Assembly: GCF_017874455.1 (NCBI RefSeq)
Contig: NZ_JAGGLN010000003.1
Span: 1-64,000, forward strand
Length of the DNA stretch: 64,000 nt
Source of the DNA: Methanobacterium aggregans
Lineage (GTDB): Archaea > Methanobacteriota > Methanobacteria > Methanobacteriales > Methanobacteriaceae
Direction: 5' to 3'
Part shown: positions 8,505 to 18,302 of the stretch, one piece after another
Layout: each line of letters begins with the position of its first letter
How positions within the stretch are numbered: position 1 is the stretch's first letter
Notes under the pieces: model-generated
Databases searched by the model: none
Told to the model about the DNA's origin: nothing
The model's input: only the letters and a program-made list of their open reading frames with translations
Program-made: the position numbers and the translations under genes

Positions 8505-9272
8505 TCATGACTTACAGACCTGTTTAACAATTGTAACTGCAAATACGCCTGCACCAAATCCATTGTCAATGTTCAGAACCGCTATTCCAGGTGCACATGA
8601 CTGAAGCATTGCATAAAGGGCTGTAAATCCCCCTTCACCTACCCCGTACCCTACAGAGGTTGGTACTCCCACAACTGGAACATCCACAAGGCCTGCAACC
8701 ACTGATGGCAGTGCCCCTTCCATTCCTGCCACCACTATGATGACCTTAACATCTTCTTCAAGCATTCTGCGAACGTGGCCAAAAAGACGGTGTATTCCTG
8801 CAACTCCAACATCGTAGGAGGTTATGACTTCACATCCTGCTTCTTCAGCTATTATCCTGGCTTCCTCTGCAACTGGAATGTCTGATGTACCTGCGGTTAT
8901 TACGCCGATTTTACCATTCTTCTCTATTTCATGGTCCCGAACAACCAGTATCCTTGCCCTTTCATTGTAATCCAATTCCAGGCCTTGATCCTCCAGAACT
9001 TTCAGATCAGCCCTTATGATATCGTATCTCTCCTTTTCAAGGCGGGTTAGAATTACATGACCCTTGTCTGCAAATCCCAGTACTATCTTAATGAGTTCCT
9101 CGTTGCTCTTACCCTCTGAGAAGATGGCCTCTGGAACACCGGTACGGATGTCCCTGCCTGTGTCGATCTTTGCAAAATCTTCCAACTCGCGGATCTGCAT
9201 GGTTTTAAGCATTTTCTCCGCTTCTTCTGTGGAGATTTCTCCTTTCATAAGTTTTTGAAGTATTTCCTTCAT
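8505..9272 (-). CDS. larB: Nickel-pincer cofactor biosynthesis protein LarB
   Basis: 255 aa. LarB carboxylates and hydrolyses nicotinic acid adenine dinucleotide, the first step in making the nickel-pincer cofactor of lactate racemase-type enzymes. The C-terminal 150 residues show the PurE-like fold: GVITAGTSDIPVAEEA, DVGVAGIHR, VVAGMEGALPSVVAGL and TSVGYGVGEGG. The ATG at 9272 has GTGAT upstream. The window shows no larC, larE or larA. Divergent from hypF, another gene in nickel-enzyme assembly. Confidence 0.92.
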   Translation of the reverse strand: MKEILQKLMKGEISTEEAEKMLKTMQIRELEDFAKIDTGRDIRTGVPEAIFSEGKSNEELIKIVLGFADKGHVILTRLEKERYDIIRADLKVLEDQGLELDYNERARILVVRDHEIEKNGKIGVITAGTSDIPVAEEARIIAEEAGCEVITSYDVGVAGIHRLFGHVRRMLEEDVKVIIVVAGMEGALPSVVAGLVDVPVVGVPTSVGYGVGEGGFTALYAMLQSCAPGIAVLNIDNGFGAGVFAVTIVKQVCKS

Positions 9273-9430
9273 GGTATCACTAATCTTATCTATTCAGAAT
9301 ATATAAATCTGGAGTGTTAAAAAGAATTCTATAGTATATAAAATGATATAATAAAAGCTTTTGGCTGCATGAACCAGAAAGCCGTTTAAAGCATTGAAAT
9401 CATGAGAACAGAAATATGTGGGGTGTGAAG

Positions 9431-11752
9431 TTGGAAAGAGCCAGGATCTTAGTTCAGGGAATAGTTCAGGGAGTTGGATTCAGACCCACAGTTTACAGAA
9501 TAGCAAAGAGCATGGAATTGGCGGGCTACGTTCGGAACCTTGGAAACATCGTGGAAATCGTTCTTGAGGGAGATAAAAATAGTATAAAAGATTTTGCTGA
9601 AAATCTGAAGCTGAATAAACCCCCAATTTCCGTGATAAATTCCCTTGAATTGGAATGGGTGGATTCAAATGTTTCAGGAGAATTTGCTGATTTCAACATA
9701 CTCTCAAGTTCTGAAAACTTCTCAGGATCATCTGTGATACCTGCAGACCTTGCAACATGTGATACTTGCCTTGAAGAAGTTTTAAATGACAATAACAGGC
9801 GCTACAAGTACCCATTCACGGCATGTACAGACTGCGGCCCCAGGTTCACGGTGATCGAGTCTGTGCCCTACGACCGTGAGAGAACTTCTATGGATGATTT
9901 CCCACTCTGTCCAGACTGCACAGCCGAGTATGAAGATCCTGAAGACAGACGTTATCATGCAGAGGCAACCTGCTGCCCAGAATGCGGACCTGAAGTCTTC
10001 ATCTACAAAGATCAACGGCTTGATGTGGAAAATCCAATAAAAGAGGCTGTAAAACTCATAGATGATGGTAAAATTCTTGCAGTTAAGGGTATTGGAGGTA
10101 CACACCTCGTTGTGAAAACAACAGATGATGATGCTGTTTCAGAGCTTCGGAAAAGGCTTGGAAGGTTTAACCAGCCCTTTGCATGCATGTCCCCTGACCT
10201 TGAAACCATAAGAACATTTGCAGAAGTTGCAGATTTTGAGGAAAAAGCCTTAATATCCAGAAGGCGCCCCATAGTTGTTCTGAATAAAAATGATAATTAT
10301 TATCTGGCCCCCTCAGTTGCACCGGAACTCCACAACCTTGGAGTTATGCTTCCCTACTCTGGACTGCACCATCTCCTCTTCAAATACACTCAGGAACCTG
10401 GGCTCATCATGACCTCTGCTAACATGCCTGGAGAGCCTATGTTAATTCACAACAGGGACATAATTGAGAAGCTTGAGGGTGTTGCAGACTGTTACCTACT
10501 CCATGACCGCAGGATCGTTAACAGGTGCGATGATTCTGTTGTCAGATTCCGGGGAGGTGAAATGGCATTCATAAGGCGTTCAAGGGGTTACGTGCCTGAG
10601 CCCTACGATTTTTCATGGTTAAGCAAGGATCTGAACGTTCTTGCACTGGGTCCTGAGATAGATGTGACCTTTTCAATACTCAAGGAGGGTAACTGCTACG
10701 TTTCCCAGTACATTGGGAACACAACCAAATATGAAACCTTCCTTTCAATGAAGGACGCTGTAGATCACCTCATGGAAATAACCAAGACCGATTCTGTTGA
10801 TGTTGTTGCCTCAGACCTTCATCCCATGTTTTTCACAACCAAACTTGCAGAGGAGCTGGGTGAACGGTTTGGATGTCCTGTTTTCAATGTTCAGCACCAC
10901 CATGCCCATGCAGCTGCCCTCTGTGTTGACAACCATGTTGAGGAGATGATCTGCATAGCAGCGGACGGTGTTGGTTACGGTTCTGATGGAACTGCATGGG
11001 GAGGGGAAATACTCCACATAAATAGGGATGAATATAAACGTTTTGGAAGCCTTATGCCCCAGAAGATGGCTGGTGGGGATTTAACAACCAAGTACCCAAT
11101 TAGAATGGTCATGTCCATGCTTCACGATCACTACGATCCAGAGGAGCTTGTAGAACTCATGAAACGTGACTATCTTGATTACTTCAAGCACGGTGAGAGG
11201 GAGGTGGAACTTGTTTCCAAACAGCTTGAACGCAGCTTCAACCTATCTAAAACAACCAGTACCGGTCGTGTTCTTGATGCAATTTCCTCTGCACTTGGAA
11301 TCTGTGGAGAACGTACCTATGAGGGGGAGTGTTCCATGAAACTTGAGTCAGTTGGGCATCAGGGCAGTGATTCCATTGAAATTCCATATGAAATAAAAAA
11401 AGAGGATGGCATGGAAGTTCTGGACACCCCAAAAATACTCGTGAACGTTCTTGAGTTGAAGCATAAAAATAAGCCAATTGCAGATATAGCGCAGGCTGCT
11501 CAGAGAGCTGTGTCCCTTGGACTTGCAGATCTTGCGGTACGCAGCGCAGAAAAAACTGGTGTGGAATTTATAGGTGGTTCCGGCGGTGTTTTCTACAACG
11601 AAGCTGTGAGTATGACCATAAAAAATTTTGTTGAATCTAAAGGCTACAAGTTCCTCCAGCACCGTGACAGCTGTGCAGGTGACGGTTCTGTATCCATGGG
11701 ACAGGCCGCTGCAGCTGCATGGCACCATAATAAGTTTGGATCCTTTGAATGA
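9431..11752 (+). CDS. hypF: Hydrogenase maturation carbamoyltransferase HypF
   Basis: HypF makes the thiocarbamate on HypE that becomes the cyanide ligands of NiFe hydrogenases. Domains in order: acylphosphatase (LVQGIVQGVGFRP), two zinc-finger modules (CDTCLEE, CTDCGPRF, CPDC, CPEC), YrdC-like domain (AVKGIGGTHLV to IMTSANMPGEPM) and Kae1-like C-terminal domain with QHHHAHAAAL and GVGYGSDG. An ATG at 9416 is in frame, but TTG at 9431 fits a GGGGTG ribosome-binding site better; both give about 773-778 aa, the normal size. It likely serves the Frh hydrogenase 12 kb away and others. Confidence 0.95.
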   Translation: MERARILVQGIVQGVGFRPTVYRIAKSMELAGYVRNLGNIVEIVLEGDKNSIKDFAENLKLNKPPISVINSLELEWVDSNVSGEFADFNILSSSENFSGSSVIPADLATCDTCLEEVLNDNNRRYKYPFTACTDCGPRFTVIESVPYDRERTSMDDFPLCPDCTAEYEDPEDRRYHAEATCCPECGPEVFIYKDQRLDVENPIKEAVKLIDDGKILAVKGIGGTHLVVKTTDDDAVSELRKRLGRFNQPFACMSPDLETIRTFAEVADFEEKALISRRRPIVVLNKNDNYYLAPSVAPELHNLGVMLPYSGLHHLLFKYTQEPGLIMTSANMPGEPMLIHNRDIIEKLEGVADCYLLHDRRIVNRCDDSVVRFRGGEMAFIRRSRGYVPEPYDFSWLSKDLNVLALGPEIDVTFSILKEGNCYVSQYIGNTTKYETFLSMKDAVDHLMEITKTDSVDVVASDLHPMFFTTKLAEELGERFGCPVFNVQHHHAHAAALCVDNHVEEMICIAADGVGYGSDGTAWGGEILHINRDEYKRFGSLMPQKMAGGDLTTKYPIRMVMSMLHDHYDPEELVELMKRDYLDYFKHGEREVELVSKQLERSFNLSKTTSTGRVLDAISSALGICGERTYEGECSMKLESVGHQGSDSIEIPYEIKKEDGMEVLDTPKILVNVLELKHKNKPIADIAQAAQRAVSLGLADLAVRSAEKTGVEFIGGSGGVFYNEAVSMTIKNFVESKGYKFLQHRDSCAGDGSVSMGQAAAAAWHHNKFGSFE

Positions 11753-11978
11753 CCAACTTCTTCATTAAATATTAATTTTATTAGAATAATCTTAAATAAT
11801 ATTAAAAGGATTAAAATTTAAGTATAATTTTTAATTGAATTATAAAATTGTTATAGGGGATAATCATGAATAAAATCAAACTGAATTTATATTGAAGGTA
11901 ATAATGAATTCTTTTTTATTGATTGTTAATCTTTAATCCATTAATTCAACTATTTGATAATGTATATCCCTGTATTTA

Positions 11979-12440
11979 TTATTTATATTCCTGAAGGGCC
12001 TTGATCTGTTTACGCCTCACAACTTCAGCCAAGAGGTACTCTGCGTAGTTTTTAGCCTCTGCATACTTCTTGATGAGGTTTATGAGTTCGTCTGCAACCT
12101 CAACATCTCCCATCTGGATTTTGTTCTGTATCCTCTGGAGTTCTGAGAACTCATCCCCTATGATGTTCATCTTTATTGTGCCGGGACCTATGAATATCTG
12201 AATCTCTATATCCTTGGAGATATCGTAGTACTTACGGGGTCTTCCCCTCTCTATCTTCCTGAAGGATGAACTTAAAAGTCCAAGGTCCTCCATTGCACGG
12301 AGGTGCTCTATTATTGCCTTCTGTCCAACCTCCAGTTCACGTGATATCTCACTTACAAAACGAGGTTCATCCCTTAAAAGATCTAATATGTCCCTTCGGG
12401 TTTTACAACCCATTACATCAAGTATAGCTTCAAGATCCAT
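11979..12440 (-). CDS. ArsR-type HTH regulator divergent from the heat-shock operon
   Basis: 153 aa. Residues 1-75 are a winged helix: ILDVMGCKTRRDILDLLRDE, then VSEISRELEVGQKAIIEHLR as recognition helix and KIERGRPRKYYDISKD as wing. A helical dimerisation tail follows. GGGAG supports the ATG at 12440. It is divergently transcribed from grpE-dnaK-dnaJ, and the intervening promoter has palindromes, so it is a good candidate for the heat-shock repressor. It recalls Phr of Pyrococcus in architecture. No metal-binding Cys pairs are visible. Confidence 0.85.
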   Translation of the reverse strand: MDLEAILDVMGCKTRRDILDLLRDEPRFVSEISRELEVGQKAIIEHLRAMEDLGLLSSSFRKIERGRPRKYYDISKDIEIQIFIGPGTIKMNIIGDEFSELQRIQNKIQMGDVEVADELINLIKKYAEAKNYAEYLLAEVVRRKQIKALQEYK

Positions 12441-12521
12441 GTTTTACTCCCTTTAAATTTATGATTATATATTAGTGATATTTGTTGAATGTTTGAATCC
12501 TTCCTACTTTAAAGTTGTGCG

Positions 12522-12563
12522 AAAGGTTTATATAACCTTTGGTAACTATAATAGTTAAAGGTT
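12522..12563 (+). promoter_or_regulatory. grpE promoter: TATA box inside nested palindromes
   Basis: The TATA box TTTATATAA (12527-12535) lies in the inverted repeat AAAGGTT-N5-AACCTTT (12522-12540). Just downstream is a perfect 15-base palindrome TAACTATAATAGTTA (12543-12557), overlapped by another AAAGGTT (12557-12563). TGGTAA at 12540-12545 recalls the core reported for the Pyrococcus Phr operator. The layout suits a repressor blocking TBP or polymerase; binding is inferred. Confidence 0.6.
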
Positions 12564-12597
12564 ACTGTTCTTTTTATACCATGTGAAAGGTGAATAA

Positions 12598-13155
12598 ATG
12601 ACCGATAAAGATGAAGTAAAGAATTTAAAAGAGGATCTGGCCAGTTTAAAATCTGAGATCCAGGATAGAGATAAGGAGATTCAAGCAAAGGATGATGAAC
12701 TCCAGAAGAAGGTTGAGGAGATCCAAACAAAGGACAACGATATCGAGGATTACAGAGACCAGACTCATCGCCTCCAGGCTGACTTTGAAAACTTTAAAAA
12801 AAGGTCTGAGAAAGATATTAAGGAGTACATCAAATACGCCAATGAGGGATTGATACTGAAGATTTTGGATGTTTATGAGGACTTTGAAAGGGCCCTTGAA
12901 ACTGAAAAATCCGATGATCTCAAGGAGGGAGTTGAAATAATCTATAAAAAGCTCAAAAAGATCCTTGAGGGAGAAGGCCTCCGTAAAATCGAGTGCGAAG
13001 GAGAAAAATTCGATCCCTTCAAACACGAGGCCCTGATGGTTGAAGACAACGATGACTTTGAAGATGGAACCGTCCTTGAAGAACTTGCAAAGGGCTATAC
13101 ATTAGATTCCAAGGTTATAAAATACTCGAAAGTCAAAGTCTGCAAGAAGAAGTGA
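12598..13155 (+). CDS. grpE: Nucleotide-exchange factor GrpE
   Basis: 185 aa. An N-terminal coiled coil (about 1-65, repeated KDDELQKKVEEIQTKDN-like heptads) leads into the GrpE core: LQADFENFKKRSEKD, ILDVYEDFERALE, GVEIIYKKLKKILEGEGL and the C-terminal beta wing with FDPFKHEALMVE. It drives ADP release from DnaK. AGGTGA precedes the ATG. First gene of the chaperone cluster, behind the palindrome-bearing promoter. Confidence 0.96.
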   Translation: MTDKDEVKNLKEDLASLKSEIQDRDKEIQAKDDELQKKVEEIQTKDNDIEDYRDQTHRLQADFENFKKRSEKDIKEYIKYANEGLILKILDVYEDFERALETEKSDDLKEGVEIIYKKLKKILEGEGLRKIECEGEKFDPFKHEALMVEDNDDFEDGTVLEELAKGYTLDSKVIKYSKVKVCKKK

Positions 13156-13363
13156 AAGAATTAAGTTAAGACATGAAAAAAAATCTTAATGGTTTTAAAC
13201 CGCCCAAATCAAGTTAAAACTCATAAAAAATTAAAAAATGAATTAAAATCAATATTATGAATTAATCAAAAAATGCAGAATGAGTTGTACATGAAACTTA
13301 TGTACAATGATTTCTTTATGATATGCATTTTGTAATTTAATTATATAAGAAGAGGTGAATTTT

Positions 13364-15235
13364 ATGGCTAAAACAGAAAAAATAATTGGTATAGACCTGG
13401 GTACAAGTAACTCAGCAGCTGCTGTACTTGTTGGTGGTAAACCAACCATCATACCAAGTGCAGAAGGAGCAACACAGTACGGTAAAGCTTTCCCAAGCTA
13501 CGTTGCATTCACAAAAGAGGGACAAAAACTTGTTGGAGAACCTGCAAGAAGACAGGCAGTAACCAACCCTGAAAATACTATAAGCGCTATAAAAAGGAGT
13601 ATGGGTACAGACCACAAGGTAACTGTCCTTGGAAAACAGTACACACCCCAGGAAATATCTGCATTCATCCTCCAGAAGATCAAAAAAGATGCAGAGTCCT
13701 TCCTGGGCGAACCTGTTAACAAAGCAGTTATAACAGTTCCTGCGTACTTCAACGACAACCAGAGAACAGCAACCAAGGATGCAGGTACAATTGCAGGCCT
13801 TGAAGTAGTGCGTCTCGTTAACGAACCAACAGCAGCAAGTCTGGCCTACGGTATAGACAAAGCAGAAGATGAAGAACTTGAAATAATGGTATTCGATTTA
13901 GGTGGAGGAACACTTGACGTTACAGTGATGGAGTTCGGAGGAGGAGTTTTCGAGGTTAAGTCAACAAGCGGAGACACCAAACTCGGTGGAACAGACATGG
14001 ATGTTTCCATAATGAAACACCTTGCAGAGGACTTCAAATCTCAGACCGGAATAAACCTTCTTGATGATGACCAGGCAGTTCAAAGGCTTCGAGAGGCAGC
14101 AGAAAAAGCTAAAATTGAACTTTCAACAACCCTCACAGCCGATATAAACCTCCCATTCATAACAGCAGGAGCAGACGGTCCAAAACATCTTACAGCAACC
14201 CTTACAAGGGCAAAACTTGAAGAACTCGTTGATCCCATCATCAAAAGATGTTCAGGACCTATGGAACAGGCAATATCCGATGCAAAAATGAGCAAATCTG
14301 ACATAAGTAAGATCATACTCGTTGGAGGTCCAACAAGGATGCCAGTTGTCCAGAAGTTCGTTGAAAAGTACATTGGAAAACCTGTTGAAAGGGGAATTGA
14401 CCCAATGGAATGTGTTGCAACAGGAGCGGCAATCCAGGGCGGAGTAATGGCTGGAGAAGTCAAAGACCTTGTTCTTCTCGATGTTACCCCATTATCCCTT
14501 GGTATTGAAACCCTTGGAGCAGTTTTCACCAAGTTGATTGAGAGGAACACCACCATACCAACCAAGAAAAGTCAGGTCTTTACAACAGCAGCAGACAGCC
14601 AGCCATCCGTTGATATACACGTGCTTCAGGGTGAAAGGCCAATGGCAGCAGACAACACCACACTTGGAAGGTTCCAGCTTGTTGGAATTCCACCAGCACC
14701 AAGGGGAATGCCTCAGATTGAGGTTACCTTTGATATCGATGCAAACGGTATTATGAATGTTTCTGCAAAGGACATGGGAACAGGTAAAGAGCAGAAAGTC
14801 ACAATAACAGCTCCAAACAAGCTCTCAAAAGATGAAATAGACAAGAAGATCCATGAAGCTGAACAGCACGCAGAGGAAGACAAAAAACGTCAGGAAGAAA
14901 TTGAGGTCCGCAACAACGCAGATTCAATGATCTACACCTCAGAGAAAACCCTGGACGAACTTGGAGACAAAGTTGAGGCAGACCAGAAAACCAAGATCGA
15001 AGGCCTCGTCAAGGAACTAAGGGAACTTGCAACAGGGGACGATCTTGCAGCCATCAAAGCTAAAACAGATGAGCTAACCAAGGCAGTGCAGGAAGTTGGT
15101 GCAAAGATATACCAGGAAGCACAACAGGCACAAGCTCAGCAGGAACAGGCACAGGGTCAGGAACAGCAGGATGCAGGTCAGAGTAAAGATGACGGCGATG
15201 ACACAATAGATGCTGACTACGAAGTCAAAAAGTAA
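13364..15235 (+). CDS. dnaK: Hsp70 chaperone DnaK
   Basis: 623 aa, full length. Phosphate 1 (IGIDLGTSNSAAAV), phosphate 2 (VFDLGGGTLDVTV) and adenosine (ILVGGPTRMP) motifs of the ATPase domain are intact, as is the linker KDLVLLDVTPLSLGIET. The C-terminal lid ends in a Gln-rich tail (QQAQAQQEQAQGQ) and an acidic end. ATG at 13364 chosen for the GAGGTG before it; a GTG three codons upstream is inside that site. A TTATATAA at about 13340 in the 208-base gap could be a second promoter. Archaeal dnaK is thought to be of bacterial origin. Confidence 0.97.
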   Translation: MAKTEKIIGIDLGTSNSAAAVLVGGKPTIIPSAEGATQYGKAFPSYVAFTKEGQKLVGEPARRQAVTNPENTISAIKRSMGTDHKVTVLGKQYTPQEISAFILQKIKKDAESFLGEPVNKAVITVPAYFNDNQRTATKDAGTIAGLEVVRLVNEPTAASLAYGIDKAEDEELEIMVFDLGGGTLDVTVMEFGGGVFEVKSTSGDTKLGGTDMDVSIMKHLAEDFKSQTGINLLDDDQAVQRLREAAEKAKIELSTTLTADINLPFITAGADGPKHLTATLTRAKLEELVDPIIKRCSGPMEQAISDAKMSKSDISKIILVGGPTRMPVVQKFVEKYIGKPVERGIDPMECVATGAAIQGGVMAGEVKDLVLLDVTPLSLGIETLGAVFTKLIERNTTIPTKKSQVFTTAADSQPSVDIHVLQGERPMAADNTTLGRFQLVGIPPAPRGMPQIEVTFDIDANGIMNVSAKDMGTGKEQKVTITAPNKLSKDEIDKKIHEAEQHAEEDKKRQEEIEVRNNADSMIYTSEKTLDELGDKVEADQKTKIEGLVKELRELATGDDLAAIKAKTDELTKAVQEVGAKIYQEAQQAQAQQEQAQGQEQQDAGQSKDDGDDTIDADYEVKK

Positions 15236-15575
15236 GTGTTTTAAACTTGGAGTTGGTTAATTCCATCTCCCTATTTTAATTTATTTTAAGAACCTTAACA
15301 TAAGATCATATTTAGAAATAGAATTTTTACTTATAATATTCATTAAAATTTTTATAAAATATTCATTTCAAAAATGAGAGATTGATAAGATCATTTCAAT
15401 CATGTTGATAATCGTACCATTAAATAGGGATGAAGTTTAATTTTCTAATATTCAAAATCATTTGTCAGTTAAGATTCATATTAAAAAGAATCCTTTTAGC
15501 TGTATCAATTTCATAAAATTCATTACGGCTTGACAGTTCGTCAGCCTTAAACTAAAAATTGAAGGTAAGATTATA
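15236..15575 (+). other. dnaK-dnaJ spacer
   Basis: 340 AT-rich bases. Just after the dnaK stop a weak stem (GGAG about 15 bases from CTCC) precedes a T-rich stretch and may end or attenuate transcription. No coding frame. A separate dnaJ promoter is likely given the length, but no single TATA box stands out. Confidence 0.35.
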
Positions 15576-16745
15576 ATGGCAGAGAAGCGTGATTATTACG
15601 ACGTCCTTGGAGTAGAAAAGGGTGCAGATAAAAAAGAAATTAAAAAAGCCTACCGTAAAATGGCCATGAAGTACCACCCAGATGTGAGTGACGACCCTGA
15701 GTCAACTGAAAAATTTAAGGAAATAAGCGAAGCCTACGCTGTACTCTCAGATGAAGAGAAAAGGCAGACCTACGACCAGTACGGCCATGCAGGTATGGGA
15801 GGATTCAGCCAGGAAGACATATTCAACAACGTGAACTTCGAAGACATATTCCGAGGTTTTGGATTCGGAGGAAGCAGAGGTGCAGGTGGAGGAGGCAGTG
15901 GCTTTGAAAGCATCTTCGACCTCTTCGGATTTGGAGGGGGAAGTAGAAACGGACCCCGCCAGGGCGATGATGTGGGCTACGAACTGAAGATCACCCTTGA
16001 AGATGCATCAACAGGTGTTGAAAGGGACATAGAAGTTCCCCACAAGAAGATCTGCCCCCACTGCCACGGAGAAAAAGCAGAACCTGGAACAGGCACCAGA
16101 ACCTGTGAAACCTGCGGAGGAAGTGGTCAGGTCAGACACGTGAACAACACTCCGCTAGGCCAGTTCGCAACTGTTAGGCCATGTAACGTGTGTAAAGGTG
16201 AGGGAAAGATCATTGAAACACCATGCAGTGAATGTCACGGTAGGGGCATAATCAAAAAGACAAGTACCATACACATCAACATCCCTGCAGGAGTTGAGGA
16301 CGGCAGTCGCCTACGTGTTCCAGGTGAGGGAGATGCAGGTGTCAGGGGCGGACCTCCAGGAGACCTTTACGTGATGATCAGGGTCAAAAAGCACAAGCTC
16401 TTCCAGAGGGATGGTTCAGATCTCACCTACGAAATGCCAATAAGCTTTGTTCAGGCATCCCTTGGTGACACAGTTGAAGCCCCAACACTTGACGGTGCTG
16501 TAGACCTTAAAATACCTGCAGGAACCCAAACAGGAACCTCTTTTCGTATGAAAGGTTATGGAATGCCACATCTGCGCTGGAATGGTAAGGGAAACCTTTA
16601 CGTTAAGGTTAAAATTGTAACACCCAAGAAGCTCAGCCCAAAACAGAAGGAACTTCTGCAGGAGTTTGCTGAAGTCAGTGGGGACGAGATCTACGAGGAG
16701 CAGAAGGGATTGTTCGATAAGTTCAAGGATGTAATCAGTCACTGA
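15576..16745 (+). CDS. dnaJ: Hsp40 co-chaperone DnaJ
   Basis: 389 aa. J-domain with YHPDVSD (the HPD triad), a Gly/Phe-rich linker (GGFSQEDIF, GFGFGGSRGAGGGGSGF), and four zinc motifs (CPHCHGEK, CETCGGSG, CNVCKGEG, CSECHGRG), followed by two beta-rich substrate domains. A type I DnaJ that stimulates DnaK ATPase and delivers clients. Completes the K-J-E set; 340 bases from dnaK. Confidence 0.97.
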   Translation: MAEKRDYYDVLGVEKGADKKEIKKAYRKMAMKYHPDVSDDPESTEKFKEISEAYAVLSDEEKRQTYDQYGHAGMGGFSQEDIFNNVNFEDIFRGFGFGGSRGAGGGGSGFESIFDLFGFGGGSRNGPRQGDDVGYELKITLEDASTGVERDIEVPHKKICPHCHGEKAEPGTGTRTCETCGGSGQVRHVNNTPLGQFATVRPCNVCKGEGKIIETPCSECHGRGIIKKTSTIHINIPAGVEDGSRLRVPGEGDAGVRGGPPGDLYVMIRVKKHKLFQRDGSDLTYEMPISFVQASLGDTVEAPTLDGAVDLKIPAGTQTGTSFRMKGYGMPHLRWNGKGNLYVKVKIVTPKKLSPKQKELLQEFAEVSGDEIYEEQKGLFDKFKDVISH

Positions 16746-16982
16746 ACTTTCATTAAAATCCTTTGAATTTTTCTTTTAAATTTTTTTTTAAACTGAATTC
16801 TATTCTTATTGATTGTTCCCTCAACTTCCATTTGAATTGTAACAATTCATTCAAAAGTACTTTTCATTAAATTAAAGCTAAGATCAATATAACAATGTGA
16901 TATAGGGAAACTATTTATTTTATCAAGGAATACTATCATTAGATTGAAGTTTGAATGATGATCCAAGAAATGAGATGATCTA

Positions 16983-17372
16983 ATGTCCACCATGGAAAGC
17001 AAAGACGAAGAGAATTTAAACAATATAAATGTTGAGGAGATACTTGCAAAAATAACGACGTACTTCGGTTTTGTTCCGAAGATATTTCAGGTTTTGAGTG
17101 AAAATCCACGTGCTTTAAATGCTTATTTTAAAAAATTAGAGTGTTTCATGGAGGATGATTCTCTGCCTCCAGTCACCAAGGAATTTATCTCAATAGGCGC
17201 TGCATCTGCACTTGGAGCGGAACACTGCCTTAAAACACATGTGGAGGTTGCAAGGGGATTTGGAGCGACGGATGAACAGATCCTTCTGACAATAATGATG
17301 GGTGCCTTCATAACAGAGACTAAAGCTTTAGCAAGTTCTTTAAGGGTTTATGATGAGTTTAAGGGCGTGTAA
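16983..17372 (+). CDS. Carboxymuconolactone decarboxylase-family protein (129 aa)
   Basis: The AhpD/CMD fold motif is present: FISIGAASALGAEHCLKTHV, close to the family ExxxCxxH redox motif but with a single Cys. That suggests it is not a classical AhpD disulfide reductase. An N-terminal extension precedes it. Such genes are common in methanogens with unknown substrates. A second CMD-family gene is at 53686. Confidence 0.8.
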   Translation: MSTMESKDEENLNNINVEEILAKITTYFGFVPKIFQVLSENPRALNAYFKKLECFMEDDSLPPVTKEFISIGAASALGAEHCLKTHVEVARGFGATDEQILLTIMMGAFITETKALASSLRVYDEFKGV

Positions 17373-17474
17373 AACATGTCTACTTTTTATAATAATAACC
17401 ACCCTTTACACATTCTATGCAACCTAAACTACAAATTATAATCAGTTATTGAAACTATAATTGTAAAATGAAGG

Positions 17475-18176
17475 TTACTCATAACGCAGCGAATTCGAAA
17501 TATCCTTTCTACAGCCGTACCATGCAGGATAAAACGCTATCAACATGCTCATGAGGGTTGTTATAAAGATAATTCCTGGGGGAAGGTACCATGGTACCAG
17601 GATGGAGAGCTGGTTGAAGTTGAGTACCTTGGAGACTAAGGTTATTCCACCAAAACCAATAATAATTCCTGCAACTGCTCCAATTAAGCCCAGTATCCCG
17701 GCTTCCAGGATTGTGGTGAGGATAACTTGATTCTCTGTAAATCCCATAACCTTTAAAAGCCCAAATTCACGTTTTCTCTCAAGCATGTTCAGGTTCATGG
17801 CGTTCAGGATACCCAGTAATCCCACAAGGAACACTAAGCTTGCAAGAAAATCCAGGAAGTAGATAAGGTTCATTAAAATGTCTGCCACTCCCTTTGAGAA
17901 TTCAGAGCTTGTGAATTGGGTTCCAAAAACAGAGTTCACAGCATCCTTTGCGGAGTTCAGTATGATTTCAACTGTGTTGGTGTTTTGATTCTGATTTTCA
18001 GGAGCTATAACATCACTTGTTAAATTTTCAACCTGTTTAACCGTGCTGTTGAGTCCTATTCCCGAACTCAGAAGGAGGGTTAAAACCAGCACTCCAAAGG
18101 TTATTCTCAGAAGGGTTGAAAGGTTTCTCATCCTGTTTCTTCGAAGATTTTTGTATGATAAGCTGTAAATTCCCAT
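17475..18176 (-). CDS. Short FtsX/MacB-type ABC permease without partner
   Basis: 233 aa with the usual FtsX layout compressed: N-terminal TM (about 20-42), a short extracellular stretch of only about 70 residues, then three TM segments (about 108-130, 152-180, 200-222). NMLERKREFGLLKVMGFTENQV is the coupling-helix region and ends near PAWYGCRKDISNSLRYE. The large extracellular domain normal in this family is missing and no ATPase gene is adjacent. It could work with an ATPase encoded elsewhere or be a shortened relic. Confidence 0.75.
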   Translation of the reverse strand: MGIYSLSYKNLRRNRMRNLSTLLRITFGVLVLTLLLSSGIGLNSTVKQVENLTSDVIAPENQNQNTNTVEIILNSAKDAVNSVFGTQFTSSEFSKGVADILMNLIYFLDFLASLVFLVGLLGILNAMNLNMLERKREFGLLKVMGFTENQVILTTILEAGILGLIGAVAGIIIGFGGITLVSKVLNFNQLSILVPWYLPPGIIFITTLMSMLIAFYPAWYGCRKDISNSLRYE

Positions 18177-18302
18177 CGTGACTTTATATTTCTTGTAGAA
18201 TCTATAAAAAAATTTCTAATTGTATTAATTATTTTTGATGTATCCAATTCTTAGAAATATTTGGGTGGGAATGATAATGTTAAAAATAATTTGAAGGTTA
18301 AA

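Noticed and set aside
12527..12545. Identity with the Pyrococcus Phr operator
   Set aside because: TGGTAA is present but its spacing from the TATA box does not match the published arrangement, so only a general similarity is claimed.
12646..13026. 126-aa antisense frame over grpE
   Set aside because: Shadow of grpE coding sequence; no ribosome-binding site or known motif.
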